This document shows positions 52,098 to 63,957 of a DNA stretch of 64,000 nucleotides, piece after piece. A program made the position numbers and the translations under genes. The stretch spans positions 823,564 through 887,563 of the forward strand of contig VXAZ01000373.1 of NCBI GenBank assembly GCA_013399875.1, given 5' to 3'. Each line of letters starts with the position of its first letter. Within the stretch, counting starts at the first letter, position 1. This DNA is from Gymnorhina tibicen (Eukaryota > Chordata > Aves > Passeriformes > Artamidae). A model generated the notes under the pieces. That model had not been told where the DNA came from, searched no databases, and saw only the letters and a list, made by a program, of their open reading frames with translations.

Positions 52098-52519
52098 TTG
52101 AAGGTTTGAATGATAGCCTCAATAGGCTGAGGGAGCTGGGCCTGTTCAGCCTTGAGAAGAGATGACTGAGAGGGGGGATGTATGCCATCGTCTATCAGTA
52201 TCTGATGGGAGTGCCAAGGGGATAGATCCAGGCTCTTGGTGGTGCCAAGCAACAGGAAAAGAGGCAAAGAGAAGCAACTGACACACAGGAAGTTCCACCT
52301 GAACATGAGGAGGAACTTCCATACTGTGTGGGTGACTACGCACTGGAACAGATTGCCCAGGGAGGTTGTGGAGTTGCTGTCACTGGAGATATTCAAGAAC
52401 CGCCTGGACACAATTCTGTTCGATGATCTCTAGGATCTCATTCCTGCCTGAGCAGGAGGGTTGGACCTGATGAGCCACTCTGGTACCTTCCAGCCTGACC
52501 CATCCTGTGATTCTGTGAA
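52098..52519 (+). mobile_element. CR1 LINE 3' portion with terminal tail
   Basis: This is the best-preserved mobile element in the window. It runs from ggctgagggagctgggcctg and ttcagccttgagaagaga, through ggtgccaagcaacaggaaaa, gaagttccacctgaacatga, cactggaacagattgccca, gaggttgtggagttgctgtc and ggagatattcaagaac, to the CR1 3' end ggagggttggacctgatgag and the tail cctgtgattctgtga. A remnant of the ORF2 C-terminus is open for about 65 codons (52236-52433), including HWNRLPREVVE and SLEIFKNRLD. It is heavily 5'-truncated and cannot move. The first 15 or so bases are uncertain. Confidence 0.95.
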
Positions 52520-53990
52520 CACAGGACAAGGGTCTAACCCAGAAGGCACGAGAGGGTTATTTTGGATTTCCCTTAGGGAAGAAGACTTCGGGATTCATCC
52601 CATGATTTATGACCTAGTGCAATTTGTTTTGGAATGAGATAACTGAAGTCTTTATGAAATATCCAATGCCTGTTAACAAATCATATTCATTATGTTCATG
52701 CAACTGATCTTTCTATTTGATTTATCTTTTACTTTCTTTCAGTTGAGATGTGGTAACTGGTTTTATGATCACTCATGACCATAGTTTTATGCATTAAAAA
52801 GATGACTGGGATGGTTTACTGGTTTAACTGCTTTATCCAATGTTGTAGCCACAAATGTAAAATCACATTCGTGGAGGCACAGTCATTACACTCATGGTGC
52901 CCTTAGCATCTCATGCAAATGCAGCACAGAACCAAAGACAACTTCATTTATAGCTGGCTGCCAAAAAGCACCTTCTTCACTTGCCTGATGTAACCCTTTT
53001 GATACCAAGGTGATATGGCTGTTTACCCTTCTTAATGTCATCCAGCACATCAGTTTATAGTGAGGTATTATGATTTTATTTTCTTGCTCTTTTTGATCAT
53101 AAAGAAGATTTGAGAGCTCAGCTGTTACTCTACCTTTAAAGTCTCAATTTATGATAAAAATCAGACTTTTGCCTACTGAGATACTTCTTACTTTGTAATA
53201 TAGAAAAACAAAACAAACAGTCGTCATCTTTTAAACTACATCAATGAATGGTGAAGTCAAATCCGGTTTCCCAGCAAGGAATTATTGAAAGGCAGAAATA
53301 GGCCAATGACCACAGGAAATCTTTAAGCACCAAAATGGGGACAAAAATCTCCTGGGGAAAAGACAATATTTCCTACATGGTCATTCATGTCTCCTTGTAA
53401 TACAATACAGGGGTATTGTTTATTTGTCTGCTTAAGGAGATGGGTAGAATAAAATTAAAAAAAAATCCTGACTACACAAACATTTCAAACACTAAATGCA
53501 GGCTTATGTGTTCCAATACCTGCCATCACAACTATGTTGTGATGCTGCTTTATAATGTATAACCAAAGAGGCCTTTGATCATTAATAGATACATAATTTT
53601 TGCCTTATTAAAAAAGGTCATCAACCTCCAGCAGGATCTTTAACTTCAGGTCATACTGCATCTTGCTGAAATCTTAATATTGGTCATAAAATTTGTCAAA
53701 AGAATAGAAGAAATACTCTAAAATAGATGCACATTGTAGTCAGACTCCTTCCCCAGGAATTCAGGCAAGGAATGTAAACCCAAAGATTTATTTTTCTGTT
53801 CAGGTCATGCCTGGGGTAGACTGCTGTGTTACAAAATTCCCTAATCTGAAGTCAAGAGCAAGACAAAGTTAACAGACCTCAATGGGCAAAAAAAAAAAAA
53901 TCTTGAGATAGCCCTCTGTGGACCATAACCTGAAGTTACAGCAATAAGCATTATCCCCACCACAAAGATGATTCCGAAAAAATCCCACAG
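52520..53990 (-). other. GMDS: Intron next to the GMDS exon, unique
   Basis: No transposon or second exon recognised. There is an A13 run near 53889-53901. A perfect octamer ATGCAAAT at 52913-52920 sits in a stretch (about 52640-53110) that looks evenly complex and could be conserved non-coding DNA; this is impression, not proof. Confidence 0.6.
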
Positions 53991-53995
53991 CTTAC
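53991..53995 (-). promoter_or_regulatory. 5' splice donor of the GMDS exon
   Basis: The minus strand shows GAG/gtaag, a close match to the U1 consensus, exactly where similarity to GMDS stops after DYVE. Past it the open frame continues as unrelated residues (VSCGIFSES...), as expected for intron. The next GMDS residues (AMWLML...) are not found nearby, so they must come from a separate exon at lower coordinates or outside the window. Confidence 0.9.
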
Positions 53996-54123
53996 CTCAA
54001 CGTAGTCCTTGGCATGGCCCCAGTCTCTCTTAGCATCCAGATTGCCCAGGCTGAAACAATCCAGCTGTCCAAGGTGAATCTTTGCTACCGACCGGCTGAT
54101 CTTTCGAGTGACAAAGTTAGCCC
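53996..54123 (-). CDS. GMDS: Internal coding exon of GDP-mannose 4,6-dehydratase
   Basis: GMDS converts GDP-mannose to GDP-4-keto-6-deoxymannose with NADP as cofactor, in the cytosol; this is the first step of de novo GDP-fucose synthesis. On the minus strand the exon reads two bases completing a Gly codon, then 42 codons ending in DYVE. Recognisable blocks are [24 protein letters not shown] and [15 protein letters not shown], a near match to what I recall of vertebrate GMDS at about human residues 215-257. The visible differences from remembered human sequence are His for Tyr and Asp for Glu in the KI-LGQL-CFSL stretch, both conservative. The piece lies after the catalytic Thr/Glu/Tyr/Lys residues, in the substrate-binding part of the extended short-chain dehydrogenase fold; the [10 protein letters not shown] signature is typical of NDP-sugar dehydratases. 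Boundaries come from a consensus acceptor (ctcttccag) and donor (GAG/gtaag). The exon starts within a Gly codon and ends on a codon boundary. There is no frameshift or stop inside. Neighbouring exons are outside the window. Confidence 0.96.
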
Positions 54124-54151
54124 CTGGAAGAGAAATGAAAGGTGGCATCAG
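54124..54151 (-). promoter_or_regulatory. 3' splice site with pyrimidine tract and branch-point candidate for the GMDS exon
   Basis: Reading the minus strand, a pyrimidine-rich run (cctttcatttctcttccag) ends in AG directly before the first exon base. A ctgat motif at 54151-54147 fits the loose YTNAY branch-point pattern, with its A at 54148, about 25 nt before the exon, which is a normal distance. The acceptor AG is firm because it fixes the reading frame into the conserved Gly-Ala-Asn-Phe block. The branch point is inference. Confidence 0.85.
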
Positions 54152-57100
54152 CATAGTCTCAGTGCCAGATAGCTGGCCACAGGAGACACCTTGTATAGCT
54201 CAGCACGTGGCATTTTCACTCGTCACTCAGTCCCCCTTACACCACCTAGACCCATGCCATCTTTTATCATTCAAGCAAGCTAAGAAGCTTCCAGTGCAAG
54301 TGTCACATTAGTTGCACTTTCACAGCAAACATCTTTCTTTGTGGGACTTCTTAAGAATTCCTAATTTGCTGCCTCAGTATTCACTCCAGGCACACAGCCA
54401 AAGAAAATCGTTTGGAATGTCAGTTCTCAAACACAAAATGCAAAAGGTTACATAAAGAAGACAGACATCTTAGACCACCCTCAAGTTTTCTGTTGCCATT
54501 TCTTTTTTCCTTTTTAATTTTTTTTTCCAAAGAATGCATATATCTAAATAAATTTGTTGATTAATTAAAAAAAAAAATGAGACTATGCAAATACTACGTA
54601 TTCTCCAAAGAACTGTAATGGCTAAATGCATTCTGCTTTTCTAGTTATTTGGGATTCTTTGTCCCTCAGGTTTAGTTAGATCATGAAATTGTGATTTCAG
54701 CTTTCTCAGTTGAAGACTGTGTTTTGTCGTATTTCAGAATGTTGTTCACTGTATTACTTTGGAAAATTTGTGTACCCATTTCTGCTCTCAGTGGAGTTGC
54801 TTTAAATGATATTTTTTGTTACTTATTTTCAGATCTTGATTTTTAGATTATGATGGCTGTATTTCTAAAATGTGGTCATAGTCTCCTCAAAAGCAGAGGG
54901 ATTTGAATTTAGACCAGGAGTTTAGGCTAAACAAGCCTAATGGCATTTGCACACTAATGAGCCACAAAAATTAAAATTACATGCCTTTTTAATAGCTAAA
55001 AAAAGATATGATTAAGTGGTGACAGATGATACCTCCTCCAAATGAAAAACAGGAAAGTTAGTGAAAATGTCTGCAGTTGTAAAATGCTCTCAGCAATTTT
55101 CAAAAGTCTTAAGTAGTGTAGCTTATGCATTCAATGCATACATGCAGGTTTTTTTCACTATGGAACTCTGCTCTTTAGATATGCATCTCAGTACGTTCTG
55201 TTTCCTGTCAAACAAATAGTAGGTTGCTGCAACATTATTAAATAACATGAAGTGTCCTTTTCAGGCTACTGATTTTTCCTGTAAAGTCAAGAGCACTACA
55301 GTACTCTTCTGTGTCATTTGACTCTACCGAAAGTAAAAAAAACCAAAAAAAAGCACACCTCTAAGACCCATGAGGACTAAAGAACTTAAATAATTCAGAC
55401 CTTACCACAGGATTACAATAGACTTTTAAATTTTCATCAACTGCTGAACTAATTGCAATTCCAGTTATTAGCCATTTAGGATATACCATCAATTTTTGCC
55501 TGTTCTTTAAAGGATGAGAATGATATAATTTCCATATCCCCTGAAAATGTATTCATATATAAAGGAAGCTTCCTAAATAGTGTGATTCGCAAACTTTGAG
55601 AAACAAAATATAGTCCAGAGTCTTTTTCAAAGCAAATTTCTCAAAATTGGACAGTACCAGCCCTGTGACTCTGCTATTGTAACTTCTGAAAGCAAAGTAT
55701 TGTGGTTCTCCTGTTCCTGGCTGGACAGGCTTGCAGCAGGACTGGACTTTTGGCTTAACAGACACCAGTGACAGAGTCTCTTTGGCTTAGTCAGACTGGC
55801 ACCTCTCCAAAGATTGTTTCTATTTTTAACTTATCACAGTGCTTTGAGACCTTCACACAAATTATTGCTAATTAATGAAAAACAGATTCAACCTATTGCA
55901 AAAACTTACTAGGATTAGCTCTGAATTAGTACTGAAATTATTTCAGTTAGCATTTTTGTTCAGCAAATAAGAGTTGAAGGAACAGGTTTCTTTCTAGAAT
56001 AAAGTATATGGTTTAAAGTTTCAGGCTGCAACTGAGCAATAAGCAAAACTGACTGCTTTCAACGCTACATTCCCATTTGCAGCAAAAGCAATGAGAGTTC
56101 TAGTCACCATCTGCATTAAAGCAAGTTTTTACTGTCAACCTGTGCAACTAATGATTGTCAACTTCCCTTTTGGAGCAAATGCTTCCTCAGCATAAAAAAA
56201 AAAAGCAGCATATCAGGTTGTGTGAGAGAAAAAACTATTATGCAATCAATTTAACTTCAAATATATGAAAGATACTGCATAAGAAAGAGCTGATTTGTCT
56301 AGCACAGTACAACAAATACTAGTAGCTGCTGTCGTCTCACAGAGTCACTGTTAACTGGAGAGAAACAATCTTCGAAGATATTCTCCAAGCAAAATCGGAA
56401 TATGCCTCAAAAGGCTGAAATGAAGAACTAGAGAGCACCACAATGAAAAATGAAAACCTTTATTTTCCAGAAATATTCCAGTAAGGGTTCTACTAAATAA
56501 TACCAACCCTCTTCTTGGAAGTGCCTCAGCATTAAAGCTGTGGAAGAAAACTATGCTACTGTTCATTCTGAGAAATGCAATTAGAAAATTTTTTCATGCA
56601 CCCAAGGACTGAATGGCACATTTCAGAAGCATTTAAATGATATGGTTCATAAATAATGTTTAAGTACTGATTCTCTTCAAACACAGTATCTTAAAATATC
56701 CCATTACACTCTGTGTTTGATCCCATGCCATTAAATGCATGTCATAACTAGAATTTAAGCTGGTGCCCACTGGAGTCATACAAAATAGTTAAGGCTATGT
56801 CAGCATTTCCACTAAAAGGCTCTGTCCTAGAAGTTTGTAATTTGGCTATGAAATCTTGCTTTGGTCTGAAATTCAGCAGAAGTAATGTCTTTTTCCTCAG
56901 GATTGATTCTATCTGAAAGGTCCAGGCAGAGTGCTACAGATACCTTTGTATAACTGAATACAAAGTACCTTTTGAGGCACAGAAATGGTTAGCTTCCTTC
57001 TTCCTCAGGAGGTAGTGAAGACTTGCTAATGTTGAACATACAAGAGCATTTTTCTCCATAAAATGGCCACTCAGTGCCAGGAAGAGAGTCCTCAAAGCTG

Positions 57101-60100
57101 CTGCTGTGTTAACCACTTTACCCTTTATGTTGATTTTCATCGGGTCAAGAAGATGCAGCAGCTAAAATGCCACCAGTTATCACAGGTGAATAAGGCCTAA
57201 TTTGTTATGCTACTAACCTTACTAATTCATCTGGAAATGTGTTGGTGGTAGTGACAGAAATTACCTCAGACTGGTGGGAAAGAGAGATGCCAGAGCCCCA
57301 CATTTGTCTCCTGGCTCCGCACTGCTTCCTCAGTTCAGAGAGGTTTTGTAAAAGACAACTCATTGCTCACACGTAGTACGAATAAATGTGGAGTGTTCAA
57401 AACTCTGTTATATGGTTGATGTATTTTGACTTATTTGAACACTTTTTCAAAATGTGTGTGGGTAGCACATGGCTGGGAGCTCACTATCCTGCAGTAACCC
57501 AGAGAAGAGTCATTCTTGCTGTCGGTAGGGCCAAACATACTGGGCTAAGTGCCTTGCATAGTTATCTATGCAGTGAATACATCCTAACCGTGATGGGCCA
57601 CATCATGCTCTGGTTTGCATCGCTACTGGCAGCACTGGAATTGCTGCAACGCAGCATTAGAGATGTGGTCAGGCAGAAGAGGTGTGGACAGACACAGCAA
57701 AGGATGCCTTGGTGTGTCATTTCAGCGGTTCCAAACAGCCCAAGTTAAGCAGGGTCTGACAAGTTCTTACATTTTAAAAGGGGCCTTTAACAAGAGTTTT
57801 CATGACATCAACAGCTCTTTCAGGAACCCTGGGCATTAGCTTAGATTTGTTTTCAAAACCCAAGCCCTCCCTTTGAGATCGTTAGCATTCCAATAGGAAC
57901 CATAAGGTCTGATTTACAAACCCGATTTATCCTAGACAGGATTTAAAGCAAGGATTCCTCATCAAGCAGACCTGATCTATAAAACATATAACTTGTCAGC
58001 AAACCACTGCAGGAACAATACTACAATAAAAAGAAATAGCAGAGGTATAATGCAATAGCTTTGGCTCTCCAGCCCAGGCCTGTCGCCCATTGCGCTGCCT
58101 GGCTCAGGCTGGAAACAGCTCATCCCTTCGAGAAGGATGCTGCCTACATCTGGCAAAGATGCAGTTTTGAAAGCTGGACACAGCTCTCATTAACACATTT
58201 TTAAAACTATTGTTTTAGGAGGCATGGTCTAAATGAACCTACAGTTCCAAAGCTGGATTGCGCCAAGACAGGAAAAAAATAAATCTTAGTCTCTGCATCA
58301 GTATCCCATTCCTTTTATCAGCACTAGGGTTTCACCCTTGATGTATCATCAGGACCATGCCTGTTTGTAGTAGGTGTTTTTCTCTGGAATCTGTGGTTTA
58401 GAAGAGGCAGCCAAATGGAGGAAGCAGCCTTAAGAGCCACTATTGTACTATCTGTTTCTTTTCAAGAACCAACCTTTTCCAAACTCTCAAGACTACATAC
58501 AAAACCCAACTAAAGATAAAACTTTGGTCTTAGGAAGACTGCTCTCCCTGTAAAACACTAGTTGTTGCATGCCTAAGAAAATCCATTATTAACCCTAGTA
58601 ATACCATAGAATGACAATCAATCTTATAGAATTCAATAGCAGTACTTATCTATCAACTGAGAAGCAGTCCTAGAAAAATTTATCAAGTTCTCATAACACC
58701 TTTTTTTTTCATTTTGCATAAAATATGATAAAGGGGTTTCTGTCTCTGAAGATGCTGACATAAGAAAAAGGTTGGAGTTTTGGGGGTTTTTCTCCCTCCA
58801 AGTTTCTGCAGTTCTGGCATAGATTCTAGTGGAAGCCTAACATGTTCAAACACATTGTGTACCCAGCACTTCTACTAACCCAGAGGAACATATTTCTTTT
58901 AACGTATATGTGTTGTAAATGATACACTTAATGAGATCATTAAAATGTTTTGATTGCCTGAAAATCCACACTGCTCATCATTTCCATTCTATGACAACCC
59001 TTTCCATTTTTTGTAACAAGCTGAAACGAAAAAACAAAGCAACACCCAGATTTTCTAAGAAGAGAAGCCCTGAATCGCCTTGCACTGATGAAAATCAGTA
59101 ACAACTATTCCAAAGCAAATGGATTTATGTCACTGTAAACTAAATGAAAAATCAAGTTATAGATCTTTAAATTAACCTTCCGTATTTTGGGTTTAAATGG
59201 AATTTTAAACTGTGTCTTGATCAAAACAGCTGATACAGTACTTCATTTTGGTAAAACTAGTAGAGCAGCTACTTAATATATGTTAAACATTCATGCATTT
59301 AAATTGTGAATCCATTCTCAATTTAAAACAACAAATTGTTCTTCTCACAACAACAATTGTACGAAGTAGAAACATCACTTTTTGGAAAAAAAAGGAAAAA
59401 CCATTGTTAAAAGTGATTTTTTGTCCTTCTACTCATCATAATATCCTACAAATTTTACTCAGCAGTACAGCTACCTTTGGATGAGCTTGCCATAAAGTCC
59501 ACAATCAGATTTTTGCAAAACAAAATATAAATGAAATAAGGGTGATATGATTCATAAGCAACTCCTTGTGAAGTCATGCATGGGAGACAGCTTCCTGACT
59601 GGGGCAGTAAATAATTTCATTTCCTGAAACATGAGATATAGTGCTTTAATCCTTACATTTTAATCCAGTATACCATAGCTGGAAACACTTTGTTTCATCA
59701 TAATTTGTTCAATCTTTTTCTCTATTCTTTAAAATTTTAAAAGTACCTTATGGTGGTGATTTTCTCAAATTTTTAATATATTTGCAATGTTTTTCAAACA
59801 TGTTCAGTTTACATAGCCCAAACTATTTTTCAGTGGACATGTATCTTTCCCTAAACCAGAAAGATAAAACTACTGATAATATATTTTTTAAAAGGTTATT
59901 CTTCATCAACCCCCTGGGAAACAATTATGTAACAAAAAAACCCCACAGATCCCAGACTAAAAGCAGTGGTCATGAGGATACCATGACATGGTAACATGAG
60001 GATAAAACTGCCCCTCCTTATCGAGTGACCTTCATTTGGAACTAATTTGAAATGTGTGATTTAAATAAAATGATGTGGTAGTAATTCCTTTAAATACTGC

Positions 60101-62602
60101 TAACAAAGACATCAATCAGCATATCAACTGAATTATTTTGTTTTATAATACATTGATACACATTATAACCTTTCCAATGCCAAAAAGCACTAATTCCGCT
60201 TGGCCCCATTTTCCATTAGCACATCAGTTTTCAACAGAAATGGGGTACTGATTCCTTGGGTGCCCATTTTTTAGGTAACTGAAAATGCACTACTACTTTT
60301 ATATTTCAAAAATGAGGAGGTTAAGGCAGAAAGGTAAAGGCACGGAAAGGTGGGAATCAGCAGGGGAGGGCAGCACAGCGGAGGGGGCTGATGCTCTTCA
60401 ACCCCAGAGCAACTCTGCCCCTGCCATCCACTTGTACGCGGAACATTTGGACAGCTGAGGGCAACAGGAGGTCATTGAACTACGCATGGAGAGAACACAA
60501 ATTAATGCCTTTTATAATCTGAGTGGAAAATGAGAGCGAGAGACAGACTTGTGAGGAACCACAAGGTACAGAAGTGTGGAGGGAGCACAGAGAGTAGGAA
60601 AATTTTTCTTTTTCCCAGTGGGTGAAAAGACAGCACAAAGCCTACCTCAGGGGACAATTAGTAAGTCCTGTAAAAAAGGTGCACAGAAGCAGGGGAAGAG
60701 ACCTACCAACCACCACCAGAGGATGAGAATCAGAGCTGGGTTTGTCACAGCACAAGCCACGCTCCCCAGTGATTCAGGGGTGCTAACCCTCCACCAGGTA
60801 TCTGTCATCGGGGCTTTAGACTCTTCATGACTGTTTTGCATTCAAACAGATAAGGTTTCCACCTCCCAAAAAACAATGACAGTATCATTTCTATGACTAC
60901 ACAGCAGCAGTTCTCCAAAGTGACTGTGAAAAAATGACGTTTGATTAGCAGACAATCTGCACGTGTACAGTGTAACGCAAAGCTGTTAGATTTCACATTA
61001 CAAATACTACTGTTTGGGACTAATTACACTTCTCAGCTCTATCGTACGGGGTTGTTAAAAGGACAGGTTGATATACCAGCAGTAACTGTTGGCCAAAAGG
61101 CGCTATTTTAGTATATTTCCTACATATAATTTTTCTTAAATTAAAATATTTTCCTCTAAGGAACTGTACACTGAACAGGAAAAGGTGAGGCATCAAAGAT
61201 TCTTATAAAGGAAAACCCAAACATTAATACTGAAAACAATATGTAAAAGCGTTATTTCTGTTCCCAAGTTTATATTGTTAATGGCTCTTACATAAACAGA
61301 GCAGCGTTTTGCTTACAGAAAACTTAACCTTTTGCTCCAAACTATTCACTTTGGTTTTTTTTAATTGCAGTTCATACACACTACATTGTAAAACAAAGGT
61401 AAATGTCTTTAGCCTCTCTGATTTGCTAACATTCATTTAAGCTGTGTTTTTTAAATTTTCAACTAAGGTTATTGAATTAAACCCCTCATTTCAGCTGTCA
61501 CAGAATTAGGCAAGCCCTTGCATGTATGAGCTGCGGGTAAACATGAGTGTGCTTGTCCATCAGTACAGACTCTTTATATTGTTGAAGCCTGTGTAAACAA
61601 CTGGAGTTAAGTACATGCTTTGCTGAATTGGTGCTACAATAGCTAGAACTGTATGCATCCAAAAGGAAAATCCAGCACTGGTACAAAATTGAATTATCCT
61701 GCAGTCTTAGGCAACTTGCACAAAAACCCCTCTGATTTTAACTTCCCTTGTTAAATGGCTATCAAAATTCAGACATCTGTGCTCTTAAATTTAACACCCC
61801 TTTCCTTTTCTCCCTGTCTTTCCCCTCCTCCATCCTCTCAGCAACCAGTAGCACATCAAAAAAGTTGCTGTTTGATGGTTCAAGCTGCGACGTTCAGCCT
61901 TTACCCTCACACTCTCTTGAGATGAAGCAGGCAAGGCTTTTAATCTTACCTGGTGACACATGACTGACTAATACAGTTTCTTGGACCTTCTGACCTCTGA
62001 GGGACTAAATCTGGTTGGTGTCTTAACCTCACCAGGTGGCTGGGACATCAGTTTGCGGTGGGTCATGATGTAAACAAAGTTCTGCACAGGTCTTCCGTGA
62101 CTTTCTGTGCACCCATCATTGTGCTAACTTTTAATATGCAAATTTCTTGAGTATAAAATGTATCATTTCACTTCAAGTCGGGGGAAAAAGAATTTTCCTT
62201 TATTTTTACTGTAGGTTAAAGACTGTAACAAGAGCTAGCCTTGAAACCAGTCACAGCGGCAAATTTGCTGAGTCAGTGCTGATGTATTTTCTTGGAGCGA
62301 GAGAAACGGTCTGGCTACAGCCAAGTAGCTTATTTGAAACTTTGCCTCCCACACAAACTAATAAAGCAGTGCTAGACGGGTTTGACACTTATACAGTATA
62401 ACTCAAGACGTTCCTAATCCATGTGCCTCCCTTTGGAGCTTTGTTGCTCAACTGTTTTTCTCCTAGGACTTTTTTCTGGTTAGCTTTGAGACAGTGGTAG
62501 TCCTCGAGGCACCCTTTAGGCCCTCAATACATCATTTGATAAATGTGTTTCGATTTTACTAAACCACTGTTTGCTACAGGAGTGCTGGAATCACCAAGAG
62601 GA

Positions 62603-62626
62603 GGTCCTGAAACAGGTCCTGAAACA
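62603..62626. repeat. Perfect 12-bp tandem duplication
   Basis: The unit ggtcctgaaaca occurs twice in direct succession. It produces a repeated LFQD in a minus-strand open frame, which has no other coding evidence. Confidence 0.85.
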
Positions 62627-63898
62627 GCTGAATCATTTTTTCAGGGAGCTGTAAACAGCTGAAAGGAAAGAGCGCAGCGAGAAGTAACAAGGTGAGGGCC
62701 AGTGAGAACTGGAGGGAAGCAAAAAAAAAAGAAATCTCAGCTTCTGCAAATACAGGAGGCACATTTTTTTCTAGTACGAGGTACATAAAATGCAAGGTGC
62801 TACATTTCCTTCCATCTTCCACGTTATGCATAGTTGGATTCTCAGCTAGGATGGGGTGAGAAATACATCTCCAACAGCACTGATCCCAACAAGTCAGTGT
62901 ACACATCATCACTTGCAAAGGTCTATAGTTACAAGTACAAGGATGAAATCTTCCAGCTATAGACACCCTTTTGGATTCACAACAGACGCTCAAGTAAACA
63001 CATGGCTCCGATATAAGAGCCAAAAAAAAAAAATCTCCATAGTGTGTGCGTGGCATGCAGTCAAGCTGGTGTGCAACCCAGGGTATAAGATCGGCTCATG
63101 GTGCTCTCAGCCTACTCTCCGTGTCCCTGCTGTCCCCATTTCCCAAGCTGTGCTTCTGCACAGGGACAAGTAGTTCTGCTGAAGACAGAACAGGACAACC
63201 CTGGAAGTCATTATTTTGGATAAAACCAAAGTAACAACCCTGAAATGCAGTATTTTAACAACAAACCGCAGTAAAAAAAGCTTCAATTGATTGTGTGAAG
63301 CAGGAGCAGGGGGAACCCAACCCTAAAGTAAGCTCCCAAGCCCTCACAGTTTAAGGAGATAATGGGGTGAAAAAGCAGAGACAAGATGACAGTACACCAG
63401 GAAGACCACAAGCCAACAAAGACAGCATGTCCCTTCTGGTCCAAAGGACTTGGCCATGTTTGGTCTAGCTTTGTTGACCTCCTCTACTCAGAAAGCCAAT
63501 AAAAACATTATTTCACCTAGCTGTAGTTACTGCTGGTTGCTTAAACTTCCCATAAAAAGCTATGTCCTTACTGCAGTGCAGGATGTGATCACTCTCAGAG
63601 GACCCTGAAGTTAAGCAAGGGTGCTACGGCTTCCACACCCAAGCTCCGAACTGGAAATGCCACCAGACACAGCGGCAGCTCTCCCACAGGCAGAAAGGGT
63701 ATGTCAGGAGGTTGCATAAAAACCATTGCTGAGAGCGAACTCCCCTCTGGGACAAAGCCTGGGCATGTTGCTAATTTGCACTCTAAAATGAATAAGGCAG
63801 TGAAAAAAGAAATGGACCCTTATTTAATGAGAAAATATTTTGAACACAACTAGTGAGTAAAATTCTAACAGCTTTTTGAAATGTACGCACATTTCAAT

Positions 63899-63957
63899 GA
63901 ATATTCCTTTTTACAGGAATTTCCTTTTTCCTGAATATTCCTGAATATTCCTTTTTA
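63899..63957. repeat. Cluster of AATATTCCT repeats
   Basis: The phrase gaatattcctttttа-like repeat (gaatattccttttta) occurs at both ends of this interval, and cctgaatatt is tandemly doubled between them. A GGAATTTCC, similar to a Rel/NF-kB half-palindromic site, lies inside. This is most simply local duplication. Confidence 0.6.

Noticed and set aside
52236..52433. 65-codon plus-strand open frame as a host gene
   Set aside because: It is the decayed C-terminal part of the CR1 ORF2, not a host gene.
57386..57748. 120-codon plus-strand open frame with hydrophobic stretches
   Set aside because: No family recognised, and no splice or promoter signals.
58600..58640. Possible decayed CR1 end (ccatagaatgacaatc)
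   Set aside because: Too short and too diverged to tell from chance.
62574..63056. Longest open frame in the window, 160 codons on the minus strand
   Set aside because: No similarity to any family I know. It contains low-complexity Phe and Leu runs from homopolymers and a 12-bp tandem repeat, and codon content looks like random intron. At this length and composition a chance frame is expected in 64 kb.
63580..63640. Short 5S rRNA-like phrase (gaagttaagcaaggg)
   Set aside because: Only about 15-18 bases resemble the 5S internal control region, and the surrounding sequence does not fold or align as 5S or as a 5S-derived SINE by eye.
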